DNA from: Lachnospiraceae bacterium UBA3316
Lineage (GTDB): Bacteria; Bacillota; Clostridia; Lachnospirales; Lachnospiraceae
Reading direction: 5' to 3'
Length of the DNA: 10,355 bases
Assembly: GCA_002361955.1 (NCBI GenBank)
Contig: DESK01000005.1
Coordinates: forward strand, 1 to 10,355
Positions 1-6,411 of the stretch are shown in pieces. The notes beneath the pieces were generated by a model, which saw only the letters and a list, made by a program, of their open reading frames with translations, did not search any database and was not told the DNA's origin. Position 1 is the first letter of the stretch. Each line of letters opens with the position of its first letter. The position numbers and the translations under genes were made by a program.

Positions 1-374
1 CGGCTGTGCCGTGAATAATCTGGGATAAAGCTTTTAAAAAACGCATGAAAATAATGAAATGCAAATTTCACATCAACTGAATTATCTATAAAATGAATCC
101 GATAAACTCTCTGATGGATAGCATATTTTCCATTCACATAGTGGTATATATCTCCAATACCTCCTTCTCCCGGTATAATAATTGCTTCTTCATCATATTC
201 CCAATTATTTTTACGTTTCACTGTCTGAGAACGTATAAAAAATGGATATTCACCATCTTCTTGGGCTTCATTACCGTTACTGCTACCCGTTCCAACTTCA
301 GCCAAATATTTTATCGCCTTATACTCAACACCATCAGGACAGAATTCTTTAATCAAATCATCGATCTTACTCAT
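1..374 (-). CDS. hsdS: Type I restriction-modification specificity subunit HsdS, N-terminal part (cut by window edge)
   Basis: HsdS supplies the target recognition domains that direct HsdM (and HsdR when present) to a bipartite DNA sequence. The 124 visible codons begin MSKIDDLIKEFCPDGVEY, a common HsdS opening. They continue into a Methylase_S-type first recognition domain with GEYPFFIRSQ (about residues 41-50) and IIIPGEGGIGDIYHY (about 65-79). The usual length is about 380-450 residues, so most of the protein, including the conserved central spacer and second recognition domain, lies outside. The ATG at 374-372 overlaps the stop of the upstream nuclease gene by 8 bases (ATGAGTAA). No strong ribosome binding site stands close to it, which points to translational coupling. 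The family call rests on the opening, the recognition-domain pattern and the adjacent hsdM. I saw no frameshift in the visible part. Whether the gene is intact beyond the edge is unknown. Confidence 0.85.
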   Translation of the reverse strand, partial: MSKIDDLIKEFCPDGVEYKAIKYLAEVGTGSSNGNEAQEDGEYPFFIRSQTVKRKNNWEYDEEAIIIPGEGGIGDIYHYVNGKYAIHQRVYRIHFIDNSVDVKFAFHYFHAFFKSFIPDYSRHS

Positions 375-1476
375 CCCCGTCACCACCATTCTCCTGCAGT
401 CCAGGATGCTGCATATAAAAGATTTCTTTCTGCCGTTCAATCTCTGTTCTAAGCTGCTCCTTTGTCGGCAGATAGGTCAAATATTTCGACATAAACAGTC
501 TGTCATTGTCATGCAATACAGAATATCGGGCAATATCCTCATCCGTTTCTGTACAAAGCAGGATTCCAAGAGTGGGATTATCCCCTTCCCTACACTTCAG
601 TTCATCGTACATACGCACATACATATCGATCTGTCCCACATCCTGATGCGTAATTTTCCCCATTTTCAGGTCAATCAGCACATAACATTTTAACTCTATA
701 TTATAAAACACCAGATCAATAAAATAATCCTCTGTTTCTGTAACAATATGCTGCTGTCTGGCAACAAAGGCAAAGCCTCTTCCCAGTTCCATAAGAAAAT
801 CACGAATATGAGACAAGATTGCTGTTTCGAGATCACTTTCAAGATAAGAATCTTCATTCTTAAATCCAAGAAATTCCGCAATCATCGGGTTTTTCAACAA
901 TTCAAAATTATTTTTTTGATATTTGTTTGTCTTCTGCTTCATTTCTGAAATAACTTCTTCCTTCTTAGGTGCTTGAAGAAGCCGATAATAGTATTGTGTT
1001 CCAATATTTCTATCCAGTTTCCTAACACCCCAGCCTTCACGGGCTGCCTCATTCATATACCATAATCTTGCATTTTCATCCGATACACGAAGAAGTGTTC
1101 TAAAATGAGACCAATTCAAATTGTGAACACACGTGTTCACAATTTCTTCATCCGGAAACAACAAATAAAATTTTCTAAAATATTGAAGATTTCTTTTTGA
1201 ATAACTGGTACCATATTCTGCTGTAAGTTCATAGGCCAGCGTATCCATAAGCGCCTTGCCATATTCCGCCCTGTTTTCTCCATTCTGTTCTTGTTCTATG
1301 ATTCGCTTTCCAATATGCCAATAGGTTAACACGGACGCCTTGTTTACAGCGTTATAGGCCTGCTTCCTACCAACTGATATAATCTCTTTTATATCGGAAA
1401 TCATCATCCGAAACCTATTATCAGAATCATTTTTCTGCATCGGTTTGTCTGATATATTCAATAACTCTTTCTTCAT
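367..1476 (-). CDS. DUF1016/YhcG-family PD-(D/E)XK nuclease embedded in the hsd operon
   Basis: The 369-residue protein fits the two-domain DUF1016 (YhcG) family. An alpha-helical N-terminal domain (about 25-175) carries YWHIGKRIIEQEQ (52-64), SKRNLQYFRKFY (93-104) and NWSHFRTLLRV (121-131). A C-terminal PD-(D/E)XK nuclease-like domain (about 195-345) follows. Its likely metal-binding core is D254 (in YFIDLVFYN) and D269/K271 (in VLIDLKMG), with E217 in the preceding helix and Q282 in the following helix. All core residues are present, so it should be active if the fold assignment is right. The family is often found near type I restriction loci; its substrate is not established from sequence. 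The ATG lies 1 base after the hsdM stop with GAGGGG just upstream, and the 3' end overlaps hsdS by 8 bases, so it is made as part of the hsd operon. It is AT-rich (28% GC in 661-720). It contains a perfect 13-bp inverted repeat at 1118-1145. Confidence 0.88.
   Translation of the reverse strand: MKKELLNISDKPMQKNDSDNRFRMMISDIKEIISVGRKQAYNAVNKASVLTYWHIGKRIIEQEQNGENRAEYGKALMDTLAYELTAEYGTSYSKRNLQYFRKFYLLFPDEEIVNTCVHNLNWSHFRTLLRVSDENARLWYMNEAAREGWGVRKLDRNIGTQYYYRLLQAPKKEEVISEMKQKTNKYQKNNFELLKNPMIAEFLGFKNEDSYLESDLETAILSHIRDFLMELGRGFAFVARQQHIVTETEDYFIDLVFYNIELKCYVLIDLKMGKITHQDVGQIDMYVRMYDELKCREGDNPTLGILLCTETDEDIARYSVLHDNDRLFMSKYLTYLPTKEQLRTEIERQKEIFYMQHPGLQENGGDGDE
1118..1145. repeat. Perfect inverted repeat, 13-bp arms, inside the DUF1016 nuclease gene
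   Basis: On the plus strand, AAATTGTGAACAC (1118-1130) is followed by AC and then by its exact reverse complement GTGTTCACAATTT (1133-1145). It falls in the codons for EIVNTCVHNLNW (about residues 111-122). In the operon mRNA it would form a strong hairpin upstream of hsdS. As DNA it resembles an operator-like dyad. Confidence 0.85.
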
Positions 1477-1477
1477 A

Positions 1478-3040
1478 TTACCCCTCTATTTCTGCGATGA
1501 TCTTATCAATCTCATCACGAAGCACTTGCTCACGCGCCACGATTGCCTTTATTTCCGCATTCAGCTTCACAATGTCTATTTTCTCTCTGGTATCCTCAGC
1601 CTCAACATATGTAGACACAGATAAATTATAATCATTGCCGGACACTTCGTCATAACTTGCCAAATGTGCAAAATACTCTACTTCTTCACGCTTTGCAAAC
1701 ACATCTACAATATGTTCTATATTCTCAGGTGTCAGCTTATTGTTATTCGTAACCTTAACACATTCCCTCGTTGCATCAATGAACAACGTCTTGTTATCTG
1801 CCTTATTTTTCCTCATGACCATGATACAAGTAGCAATAGAAGTTCCAAAGAACAAATTACTTGGCAACTGAATCACACAATCCACATAGTTGTTATCAAT
1901 CAGATATTTTCGGATTTTCTGCTCTGCACCGCCACGATACATAATCCCCGGAAAGCATACGATGGCAGCAGTTCCGTTAGACGCAAGCCATGAAAGACTG
2001 TGCATGATAAATGCCATATCCGCCTTACTCTTTGGTGCCAAAACTCCTGCAGGAGCAAAACGAGGATCATTGATCAGCAAGGGATTTCCATCTCCCGCCC
2101 ACTTGATAGAATAGGGCGGATTTGAAACAATCAATTCAAATGGCTCGTCATCCCAATGCTGCGGGCTAATGAGCGTATCCTCACAGGCAATATTAAATTT
2201 ATCAAATCCCACATCATGTAAAAACATATTGATTCGACACAGGTTATAAGTCGTGATGTTAATTTCCTGCCCATAGAAACCGTTGCGGATGGCGTCTTTC
2301 CCAAGAATTTTCTCAGCCTTCAAAAGCAGAGAACCTGAACCACAGGCCGGATCGTATACTTTATTGATCTCTGTTTTTCCTACAGTTCCAAGCCTTGTGA
2401 GCAATTCTGACACATCCGCCGGAGTAAAAAATTCTCCACCGGACTTTCCGGCATTTGACGCATACATTGTCATGAGGTATTCATACGCATCCCCAAAAGC
2501 ATCAATGGAGTGGTCTTTCACATCTCCGAGGTTCATTTCGCCCACGCCATTTAACAGTTTGACCAGTTTCTCATTACGCTTGGCAACCGTAGAACCCAAT
2601 TTGTTGCTATTCACATCATAATCATCGAACAGTCCGGCAAAATCGCTCTCTGCATCACTACCTTTCGCAGATTCTTCAATATGGCGGAACACTCGCTCCA
2701 ACGTTTCATTTAAATTTTCATCACTCGCCGCATTGGCACGAACATTGCAGAATAATTCACTCGGCAAAATGAAAAAGCCTTTTTCTTCTACCAGTCCGTC
2801 ACGAGCTTCTTCCGCATCCTCGTCCGGCATTTTTGCAAAGTCAAAATCAGAGTTTCCTGCATCCGCTTCTCCACTGTTTATGTAATTACACAAATTTTCA
2901 GAAATATATCGATAGAACATCGTTCCAAGAACATAATTCTTAAAGTCCCATCCGTCAACTGCTCCCCTCAGTTCATCTGCAATTGCCCAGATGGCACGGT
3001 GCAGTTCATCACGCTCCTGTTCCTTTTTGGTATCAACCAT
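1478..3040 (-). CDS. hsdM: Type I restriction-modification DNA adenine methyltransferase subunit HsdM
   Basis: HsdM transfers a methyl group from S-adenosylmethionine to adenine N6 at the site chosen by HsdS, protecting host DNA. At 520 residues it is full length for the family. An HsdM N-terminal helical domain covers about residues 10-165 (WDFKNYVLGTMFYRYISE at 31-48). The N6-methyltransferase domain follows with GGEFFTP at 201-207, SAM-binding motif I DPACGSG at 230-236 and catalytic motif IV NPPY at 307-310. The C-terminal helix (about 480-520) is the type that contacts HsdS. The ATG at 3040 has GGAGG at 3049-3053, 8 bases away, and overlaps the stop of the regulator gene by 8 bases (ATGGTTGA). 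The TAA stop is 1 base before the nuclease start. All catalytic motifs are intact, so it should be functional. Confidence 0.96.
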   Translation of the reverse strand: MVDTKKEQERDELHRAIWAIADELRGAVDGWDFKNYVLGTMFYRYISENLCNYINSGEADAGNSDFDFAKMPDEDAEEARDGLVEEKGFFILPSELFCNVRANAASDENLNETLERVFRHIEESAKGSDAESDFAGLFDDYDVNSNKLGSTVAKRNEKLVKLLNGVGEMNLGDVKDHSIDAFGDAYEYLMTMYASNAGKSGGEFFTPADVSELLTRLGTVGKTEINKVYDPACGSGSLLLKAEKILGKDAIRNGFYGQEINITTYNLCRINMFLHDVGFDKFNIACEDTLISPQHWDDEPFELIVSNPPYSIKWAGDGNPLLINDPRFAPAGVLAPKSKADMAFIMHSLSWLASNGTAAIVCFPGIMYRGGAEQKIRKYLIDNNYVDCVIQLPSNLFFGTSIATCIMVMRKNKADNKTLFIDATRECVKVTNNNKLTPENIEHIVDVFAKREEVEYFAHLASYDEVSGNDYNLSVSTYVEAEDTREKIDIVKLNAEIKAIVAREQVLRDEIDKIIAEIEG

Positions 3041-3260
3041 TCTCTTTTCCTCCGTTATCCTCCGGTATAAATTCCAGAATATCGTCCACGCTACAATTCA
3101 GAACACGGCAGATGCTTTCCACGCTTTCAAGGGAAATATACCCGCCTCGTTTCAACCGTGTGATAATATTTGCGGAAAAACCCGCTTTCTGCTGTAGCTG
3201 TGCATTCGTTATATTTTTCTCTATTAATAAATGGAATAATTTCTTATAGCTGACTGCCAT
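3033..3260 (-). CDS. Small XRE/Cro-type helix-turn-helix regulator heading the hsd operon
   Basis: A 75-residue protein that is almost entirely one Cro/C1-type DNA-binding domain of the HTH_26-like group. The helix-turn-helix spans about residues 17-38 (ITNAQLQQKAGFSANIITRLKR). It is followed by ISLESVESICRVLNCSVDDILEF (42-64), the usual closing helices of this fold. There is no ligand or dimerisation domain beyond that, only a short acidic and glycine tail. The ATG has a clear GGAGGT at 5-base spacing. Its last 8 bases overlap hsdM. By size and position it could act like the controller protein of a restriction-modification system, adjusting expression of the operon and its own gene. That role is inferred. 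The TTCAA/TTGAA repeats upstream are the obvious candidate binding sites. Confidence 0.9.
   Translation of the reverse strand: MAVSYKKLFHLLIEKNITNAQLQQKAGFSANIITRLKRGGYISLESVESICRVLNCSVDDILEFIPEDNGGKENG
3049..3053 (-). promoter_or_regulatory. Ribosome binding site of hsdM inside the regulator gene
   Basis: GGAGG lies 8 bases before the hsdM ATG and within the last codons of the regulator gene. Together with the 8-base gene overlap it lets ribosomes finishing the regulator restart on hsdM. Confidence 0.7.
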
Positions 3261-3296
3261 GTCGCACCTCCATTTTTTTCCAGTAAATATAAGAAA

Positions 3297-3325
3297 AGCA
3301 TATCACGAAAAAGTGAATTTTTCAA
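3297..3325 (-). promoter_or_regulatory. Predicted sigma70-type promoter of the hsd operon
   Basis: On the minus strand, TTGAAA (3325-3320, five of six consensus bases) is separated by exactly 17 bases from TATGCT (3302-3297). The -10 is preceded by TG at the extended -10 position (TGATATGCT). Transcription would begin near 3290, giving a leader of about 30 bases to the regulator ATG at 3260. It is the only convincing promoter found upstream of the operon. It has not been tested. Confidence 0.6.
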
Positions 3326-3344
3326 TTCAAGAATACATATTGAA
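3314..3344. promoter_or_regulatory. Candidate operator: TTCAA/TTGAA half-sites over the hsd promoter
   Basis: On the plus strand, TTCAA occurs at 3321-3325 and again directly at 3326-3330. The inverted copy TTGAA at 3340-3344 gives a TTCAA-N9-TTGAA dyad (3326-3344). A second small dyad, TGAA-N3-TTCA, covers 3314-3324. The cluster overlaps the -35 element and the region just upstream, where a Cro/C1-type regulator could repress or activate. Binding by the adjacent XRE protein is inferred from position only. Confidence 0.4.
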
Positions 3345-3544
3345 ATACAGATTTTCCTCTCGGATAAACCATAATTTACAACGAAAAGGCATTGCACCTT
3401 CAGTTCAAGAAAATGCAACGCCACTCTGTTTTCCACATCCTATCCCCCTGGGTAAATCAATTCCCTCATACCCATTCTGCGGAAACTGAAACACACATCC
3501 CTTTTATAATGAACAATAAACCCCCTTCATTACAAGTTCCGGAA
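3345..3544. other. Intergenic stretch with no recognisable gene
   Basis: No codon pattern on either strand resembles a known protein here. A loose inverted pair, TTGCA/TGCAA, lies around 3390-3420. A plus-strand TATAAT at 3505-3510 has no matching -35 and no downstream plus-strand gene. With the neighbouring segments, this belongs to the roughly 400-base gap between the hsd operon and the Rpn-like remnant. Confidence 0.5.
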
Positions 3545-3574
3545 AGAGCACCAACCATTTTTGATTGATGCTCT
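3545..3574 (-). terminator. 13-bp stem-loop with AAAA loop, possible weak terminator
   Basis: Read on the minus strand, AGAGCATCAATCA pairs along its whole length with TGGTTGGTGCTCT around an AAAA loop, using two G-U pairs. In the plus-strand RNA the G-U positions become A-C mismatches, so the fold is stronger in minus-strand transcripts. Only a short TTTCC follows, so termination would be inefficient. It lies about 100 bases beyond the Rpn-like remnant, where readthrough from the rlmD operon could be stopped before the hsd promoter. It could also be a remnant of a small mobile repeat. Confidence 0.35.
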
Positions 3575-3593
3575 CTTCGTTCACTTATAAGGA

Positions 3594-3665
3594 TTAGTCG
3601 AAATCATATGGATTGCTATAACACATCCAGTCAATAGGATACATAATGCCGCATTCTTTTTCCAA
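3594..3665 (-). pseudogene. Short open tail, possible remnant of a lost gene
   Basis: From a possible TTG at 3665 the minus strand reads 23 codons to a TAA at 3594-3596: LEKECGIMYPIDWMCYSN and then PYDFD. The aromatic- and cysteine-containing composition looks more like a natural protein end than random frame reading. An internal ATG at 3644 would leave 16 codons. I recognise no family and see no convincing ribosome binding site. The frame stays open leftward into the Rpn-like remnant without looking protein-like there. It may be the 3' end of a gene destroyed in the same rearrangement, or chance. Confidence 0.2.
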
Positions 3666-3678
3666 CGCAGAAAAAACC

Positions 3679-4011
3679 TCAAAAAGTTTGATTATCCGGC
3701 TCCCCTTCCAGAAACGCTTCCGCTTCCTTCTGTGTCAAATGATACCTACTGATCAATTCCTTTTTGATTTCCTCATCTGAAATGTGAAAAGATCTCAGAC
3801 TTCCTATCAAAGACCTGATTCCTTCTTTAATTCCTTCCCGCATACCTTCGTTCCTTATTGTCTTTGCCTCATATTCTAAAACTCTTCCGCCCATCACAGA
3901 CTTCACCCCTTCCTTGACGCAGGCATATTTTGCCGCGATATGCCCCACTACTTTATTCGTCATATCTATCATAGTACACTTGGTGTATTCCGTTATTCCT
4001 TGTTTCCTCAA
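3679..4011 (-). pseudogene. C-terminal remnant of an Rpn-family (PD-(D/E)XK nuclease/transposase-like) protein
   Basis: The 110-codon frame has the look of the variable C-terminal tail of Rpn-family proteins of Clostridia. It contains VMGGRVLEYEAKTIRNEG, then glycine-punctuated charged repeats (MREGIKEGI), then a closing helical segment (about 75-103) with ISDEEIKKELISRYHLTQKE. The PD-(D/E)XK catalytic domain that should precede it is absent. The frame runs back only to a stop at 4072-4074, ten bases past the rlmD stop. The only start near the 5' end is TTG at 4011 with no ribosome binding site, and the sequence before it is AT-rich and low complexity. I therefore read it as a 5'-truncated gene rather than a small gene. 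The family match is from memory of tail style and is moderate. Confidence 0.5.
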
Positions 4012-4038
4012 TATTTTTTTCGAAAAATCCCTTGTCCG

Positions 4039-4059
4039 AAAAATTTGAAAAATCTCAAA
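4039..4059 (-). terminator. Weak hairpin plus T-tract after rlmD
   Basis: About 25 bases past the rlmD stop, minus-strand TTTGA pairs with TCAAA around a 6-base loop and is followed directly by TTTTT (4043-4039). The stem is only 5 bp and AT-rich, so it would be a poor terminator. It is the best candidate for ending the rlmD operon. Nearby, ATTTTTC recurs three times and TTTTTCGAAAAA (4016-4027) is a perfect 12-base palindrome. Confidence 0.25.
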
Positions 4060-4084
4060 AAACGCGCAAATTCAAGCCTTTTCA

Positions 4085-5443
4085 CTATTCCACCCTTTGT
4101 AGACATGTCACGGCTTCCACATGCACGCTCATAGGAAATTGGTCAACGCCCTGCCCTCTCACCAGCTCATACCCTCTCTCCTTCAGGTACTTCAAATCCC
4201 TGGCCAGGGTCGCGCTGTCACAGCTCACATACACAACCCTTTGGGGATTCATCTGCACGATGGTATCCAGCAGGCTGCTCTCACAGCCCTTCCTGGGCGG
4301 GTCTACCACGATCACATCGGCGGTGACGCCTTCCTGGGCGTATTTGGCGGGCAGTACTTCCTCCGCCTTCCCCACGAAAAACTCGGCGTTTGTGATTCCG
4401 TTCATCCGCGCGTTTTCCCTGGCGTCCTCGATGGCCGCAGGTACGATCTCCACGCCGCAGACCCTCTTTGCCTGCCTGGCAAGAAACAGGGAGATCGTGC
4501 CGATGCCGCAGTAGAGATCCCACACCGTCTCCTCTCCGGTGAGGGCCGCGTACTCCAGCACCTTCTCATAAAGCTTCCTGGTCTGCACAGGATTGACCTG
4601 GAAAAAGGATAAGGGTGAGATTCTGTAGCGGATGTCCCCGATATAATCCTCGATGTACTCCCGTCCCCACACCGGGAGGATCTCACGCCCAAGGATCACA
4701 TTTGTCCTCTGGGTGTTTACATTCAGCGTCAGGCTCGTCATCCCGGGAATGGCAGCCAGCTTTTCTGCCAGGCGCTCCCCGTGGCGCAGCTTCCTCCCGT
4801 TGATCACCAGGCAGACCATCAGCTCCCCGGTCGTAAAGCCATAGCGGATCAATACGTGACGCACCAGCCCTCTGCCTGTCGTCTCGTCATAGGCCGGGAT
4901 GTGCTCCTCCTCCATAAATTCCACTACTGCGTCCAGGACCTTCTCATTCTCCGGCACGCCCAGCAGACATTTTCTGTTCTCTATGATGCTGTGGGTGCGG
5001 CCTGCATAAAATCCGGTGATGATCCTTCCGTTTTTGTCCGTTCCCACCGGAAACTGAGCTTTGTTGCGGTAGCCCAGGGGATGTTCCATGCCGCAGATGG
5101 GTTCAAAGGGAATCTCCTCCATACCGCCAATGCGCCTCAGATTATTTTCGATCTTGTTTTCCTTGAACCTGAGCTGCTCCTCATAGGCCATAGCCTGAAG
5201 CTGGCAGCCGCCGCAGCGGCGGGCCACCGGACAGGGCGCTTCCACCCGCCAGGGGGACGGTGTGAGCACCTGCGTCAGGCGGGCATAGGCATAGGTCTTT
5301 TTCACCTTCATGACCTTAGCTTCCACCTCATCCCCGATGACCGCGTCCTTTATAAAGACAGCAAAGCCGTCCATCTTTCCGATGCCGGCTCCGTCTGCTC
5401 CCATATCTTCTATTTTTACCTGTATCAAATCATCCTTTTTCAT
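4085..5443 (-). CDS. rlmD: 23S rRNA (uracil-C5)-methyltransferase, RlmD/RumA family
   Basis: This SAM-dependent enzyme makes 5-methyluridine in 23S rRNA. In Bacillota, relatives (RlmCD type) can modify both U747 and U1939, so the exact site is not fixed by sequence. Domains in order are a TRAM RNA-binding domain (about 1-60); a [4Fe-4S] ligand set C71, C77, C80 and C159 (CPVARRCGGC at 71-80, NRKCL at 157-161); and the methyltransferase domain. That domain has motif I DLYCGIGT (309-316), DPPRKG (381-386), the nucleophile C408 in VSCDSATLARDL, and the base E443 in MSVHVE. At 452 residues it is full length and intact. The ATG overlaps the stop of yhaM by 4 bases (ATGA), with AGGA about 10 bases upstream, so it is translationally coupled as the last gene of a three-gene operon. 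It ends in tandem stops, TAG then TGA. Confidence 0.93.
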   Translation of the reverse strand: MKKDDLIQVKIEDMGADGAGIGKMDGFAVFIKDAVIGDEVEAKVMKVKKTYAYARLTQVLTPSPWRVEAPCPVARRCGGCQLQAMAYEEQLRFKENKIENNLRRIGGMEEIPFEPICGMEHPLGYRNKAQFPVGTDKNGRIITGFYAGRTHSIIENRKCLLGVPENEKVLDAVVEFMEEEHIPAYDETTGRGLVRHVLIRYGFTTGELMVCLVINGRKLRHGERLAEKLAAIPGMTSLTLNVNTQRTNVILGREILPVWGREYIEDYIGDIRYRISPLSFFQVNPVQTRKLYEKVLEYAALTGEETVWDLYCGIGTISLFLARQAKRVCGVEIVPAAIEDARENARMNGITNAEFFVGKAEEVLPAKYAQEGVTADVIVVDPPRKGCESSLLDTIVQMNPQRVVYVSCDSATLARDLKYLKERGYELVRGQGVDQFPMSVHVEAVTCLQRVE

Positions 5444-6384
5444 ATGCTCGTTTTCCTGATATTTGATTCAAAGAACCGGTTGTATCCCAGCCAGTCATTT
5501 GTAGTGCCGCTTCCCTTCAGAGCCTCCTTGAAGGTCTGCATTTTCGCGTCTGTATTATCTGCCAGATTCAGGGCGAGGGCCTCCATGAGGGCAGGCTTCT
5601 TGGGGGAGCCGTACTCCAGCTCACCGTGATGGGCAAGAATGCAATGCATCAGCTCGGAAGCCAGCTTTTTCGGAAAGCCCTGGATACGTCTGGCCGTGGC
5701 TCCCACCAGCTCAGCTCCCATATAGATGTGGCCCAGGAGCTGCCCGTCATCCGTATAATCATTCTCCGGAAAGACCGAAATCTCCCGCATTTTCCCCACA
5801 TCATGGAACAGGGCCGCCGTGAAGAGAAGATCCCTGTTCAGCACAGGGTACTGCTTCACATAATAGTCACAGATCTTTACCACTCCCAGGGTGTGCTCCA
5901 AAAGCCCTCCCACAAAGCCGTGGTGAACGCTCTTAGCCGCCGAATGGAACTTAAAGGCCTTCACAAAGCCCTCATTTTCACGGAAATACAGATCCGTGAG
6001 CCGCTTCAAATACTCATTTTCAATCTGGGCCGCATACCCCATCAGCTCCCCGTACATCTCCTCAATGTCACGCTCGCTGACCGGCAGGTAATCCTCGGGG
6101 GTATATTCCCCGGTCCTGGCTCTGCGCACACGCTTGATGTTCAGCTGCAAAGCTCCCTGGAAATTTGTCACGTCACCCACCACATCCACATAGTCCAGAG
6201 CCGCGAAATCATCGATGCCCTGGGACTCCGGATCCCAGATCTTTCCGTCAATCACACCTGTCCTGTCCTGAAGGAGTACATTTTCATAGGCCTTTCCGTT
6301 TTTCGTGACGGCCGCCTGCCTGTACTTGCACAGGTAAATATCGCTTACCTTCTCGCCCTCCCTCAATGTCTCGATAAATTTCAT
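5440..6384 (-). CDS. yhaM: YhaM-type 3'-5' exoribonuclease (OB-fold + HD domain)
   Basis: YhaM proteins are cytoplasmic metal-dependent 3'-5' exonucleases that trim RNA (and act on DNA in vitro) in Bacillota. The 314 residues match the family's usual size. An N-terminal OB-fold covers about residues 10-90 (YENVLLQDRTGVIDGKIWDP at 33-52). An HD phosphohydrolase domain follows, with H155/H164 (VHHGFVGGLLEHT), the HD pair H194-D195 (ALFHDVGK), H219, H252-H253 (ILAHHGELEYG) and D276. All expected metal ligands are present. The start at 6384 has GAGGAG six bases away. The gene is 27 bases downstream of the HtrA-like gene and overlaps rlmD by 4 bases, so all three are probably on one message. Alternative annotations such as generic HD-domain hydrolase would describe the same fold. 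Confidence 0.92.
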   Translation of the reverse strand: MKFIETLREGEKVSDIYLCKYRQAAVTKNGKAYENVLLQDRTGVIDGKIWDPESQGIDDFAALDYVDVVGDVTNFQGALQLNIKRVRRARTGEYTPEDYLPVSERDIEEMYGELMGYAAQIENEYLKRLTDLYFRENEGFVKAFKFHSAAKSVHHGFVGGLLEHTLGVVKICDYYVKQYPVLNRDLLFTAALFHDVGKMREISVFPENDYTDDGQLLGHIYMGAELVGATARRIQGFPKKLASELMHCILAHHGELEYGSPKKPALMEALALNLADNTDAKMQTFKEALKGSGTTNDWLGYNRFFESNIRKTSI

Positions 6385-6390
6385 AATTTT

Positions 6391-6396
6391 CTCCTC
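6391..6396 (-). promoter_or_regulatory. Ribosome binding site of yhaM
   Basis: GAGGAG lies six bases upstream of the ATG at 6384, in the 27-base gap after the HtrA-like gene. It is strong and fixes the start codon. Confidence 0.75.
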
Positions 6397-6411
6397 GCCT
6401 TTCTATATTTC

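Noticed and set aside
2044..2055. 12-base palindrome CTCCTGCAGGAG inside hsdM
   Set aside because: It has no loop or partner elements and lies in normally conserved coding sequence, so a short chance palindrome is the simpler reading.
3224..3436. A 70-codon minus-strand frame from a GTG preceded by GGGGG, overlapping the XRE start
   Set aside because: It covers the predicted promoter and operator, its composition is not protein-like, it resembles no family, and it ends 37 bases inside the well-supported XRE gene.
3505..3510. Perfect TATAAT on the plus strand
   Set aside because: No -35 at the proper distance and no plus-strand gene downstream.
3681..3700. Possible terminator AAAC...GTTT followed by T residues at the end of the Rpn-like remnant
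   Set aside because: The stem is only 4 bp of mostly A-T pairs, too weak to support a call.
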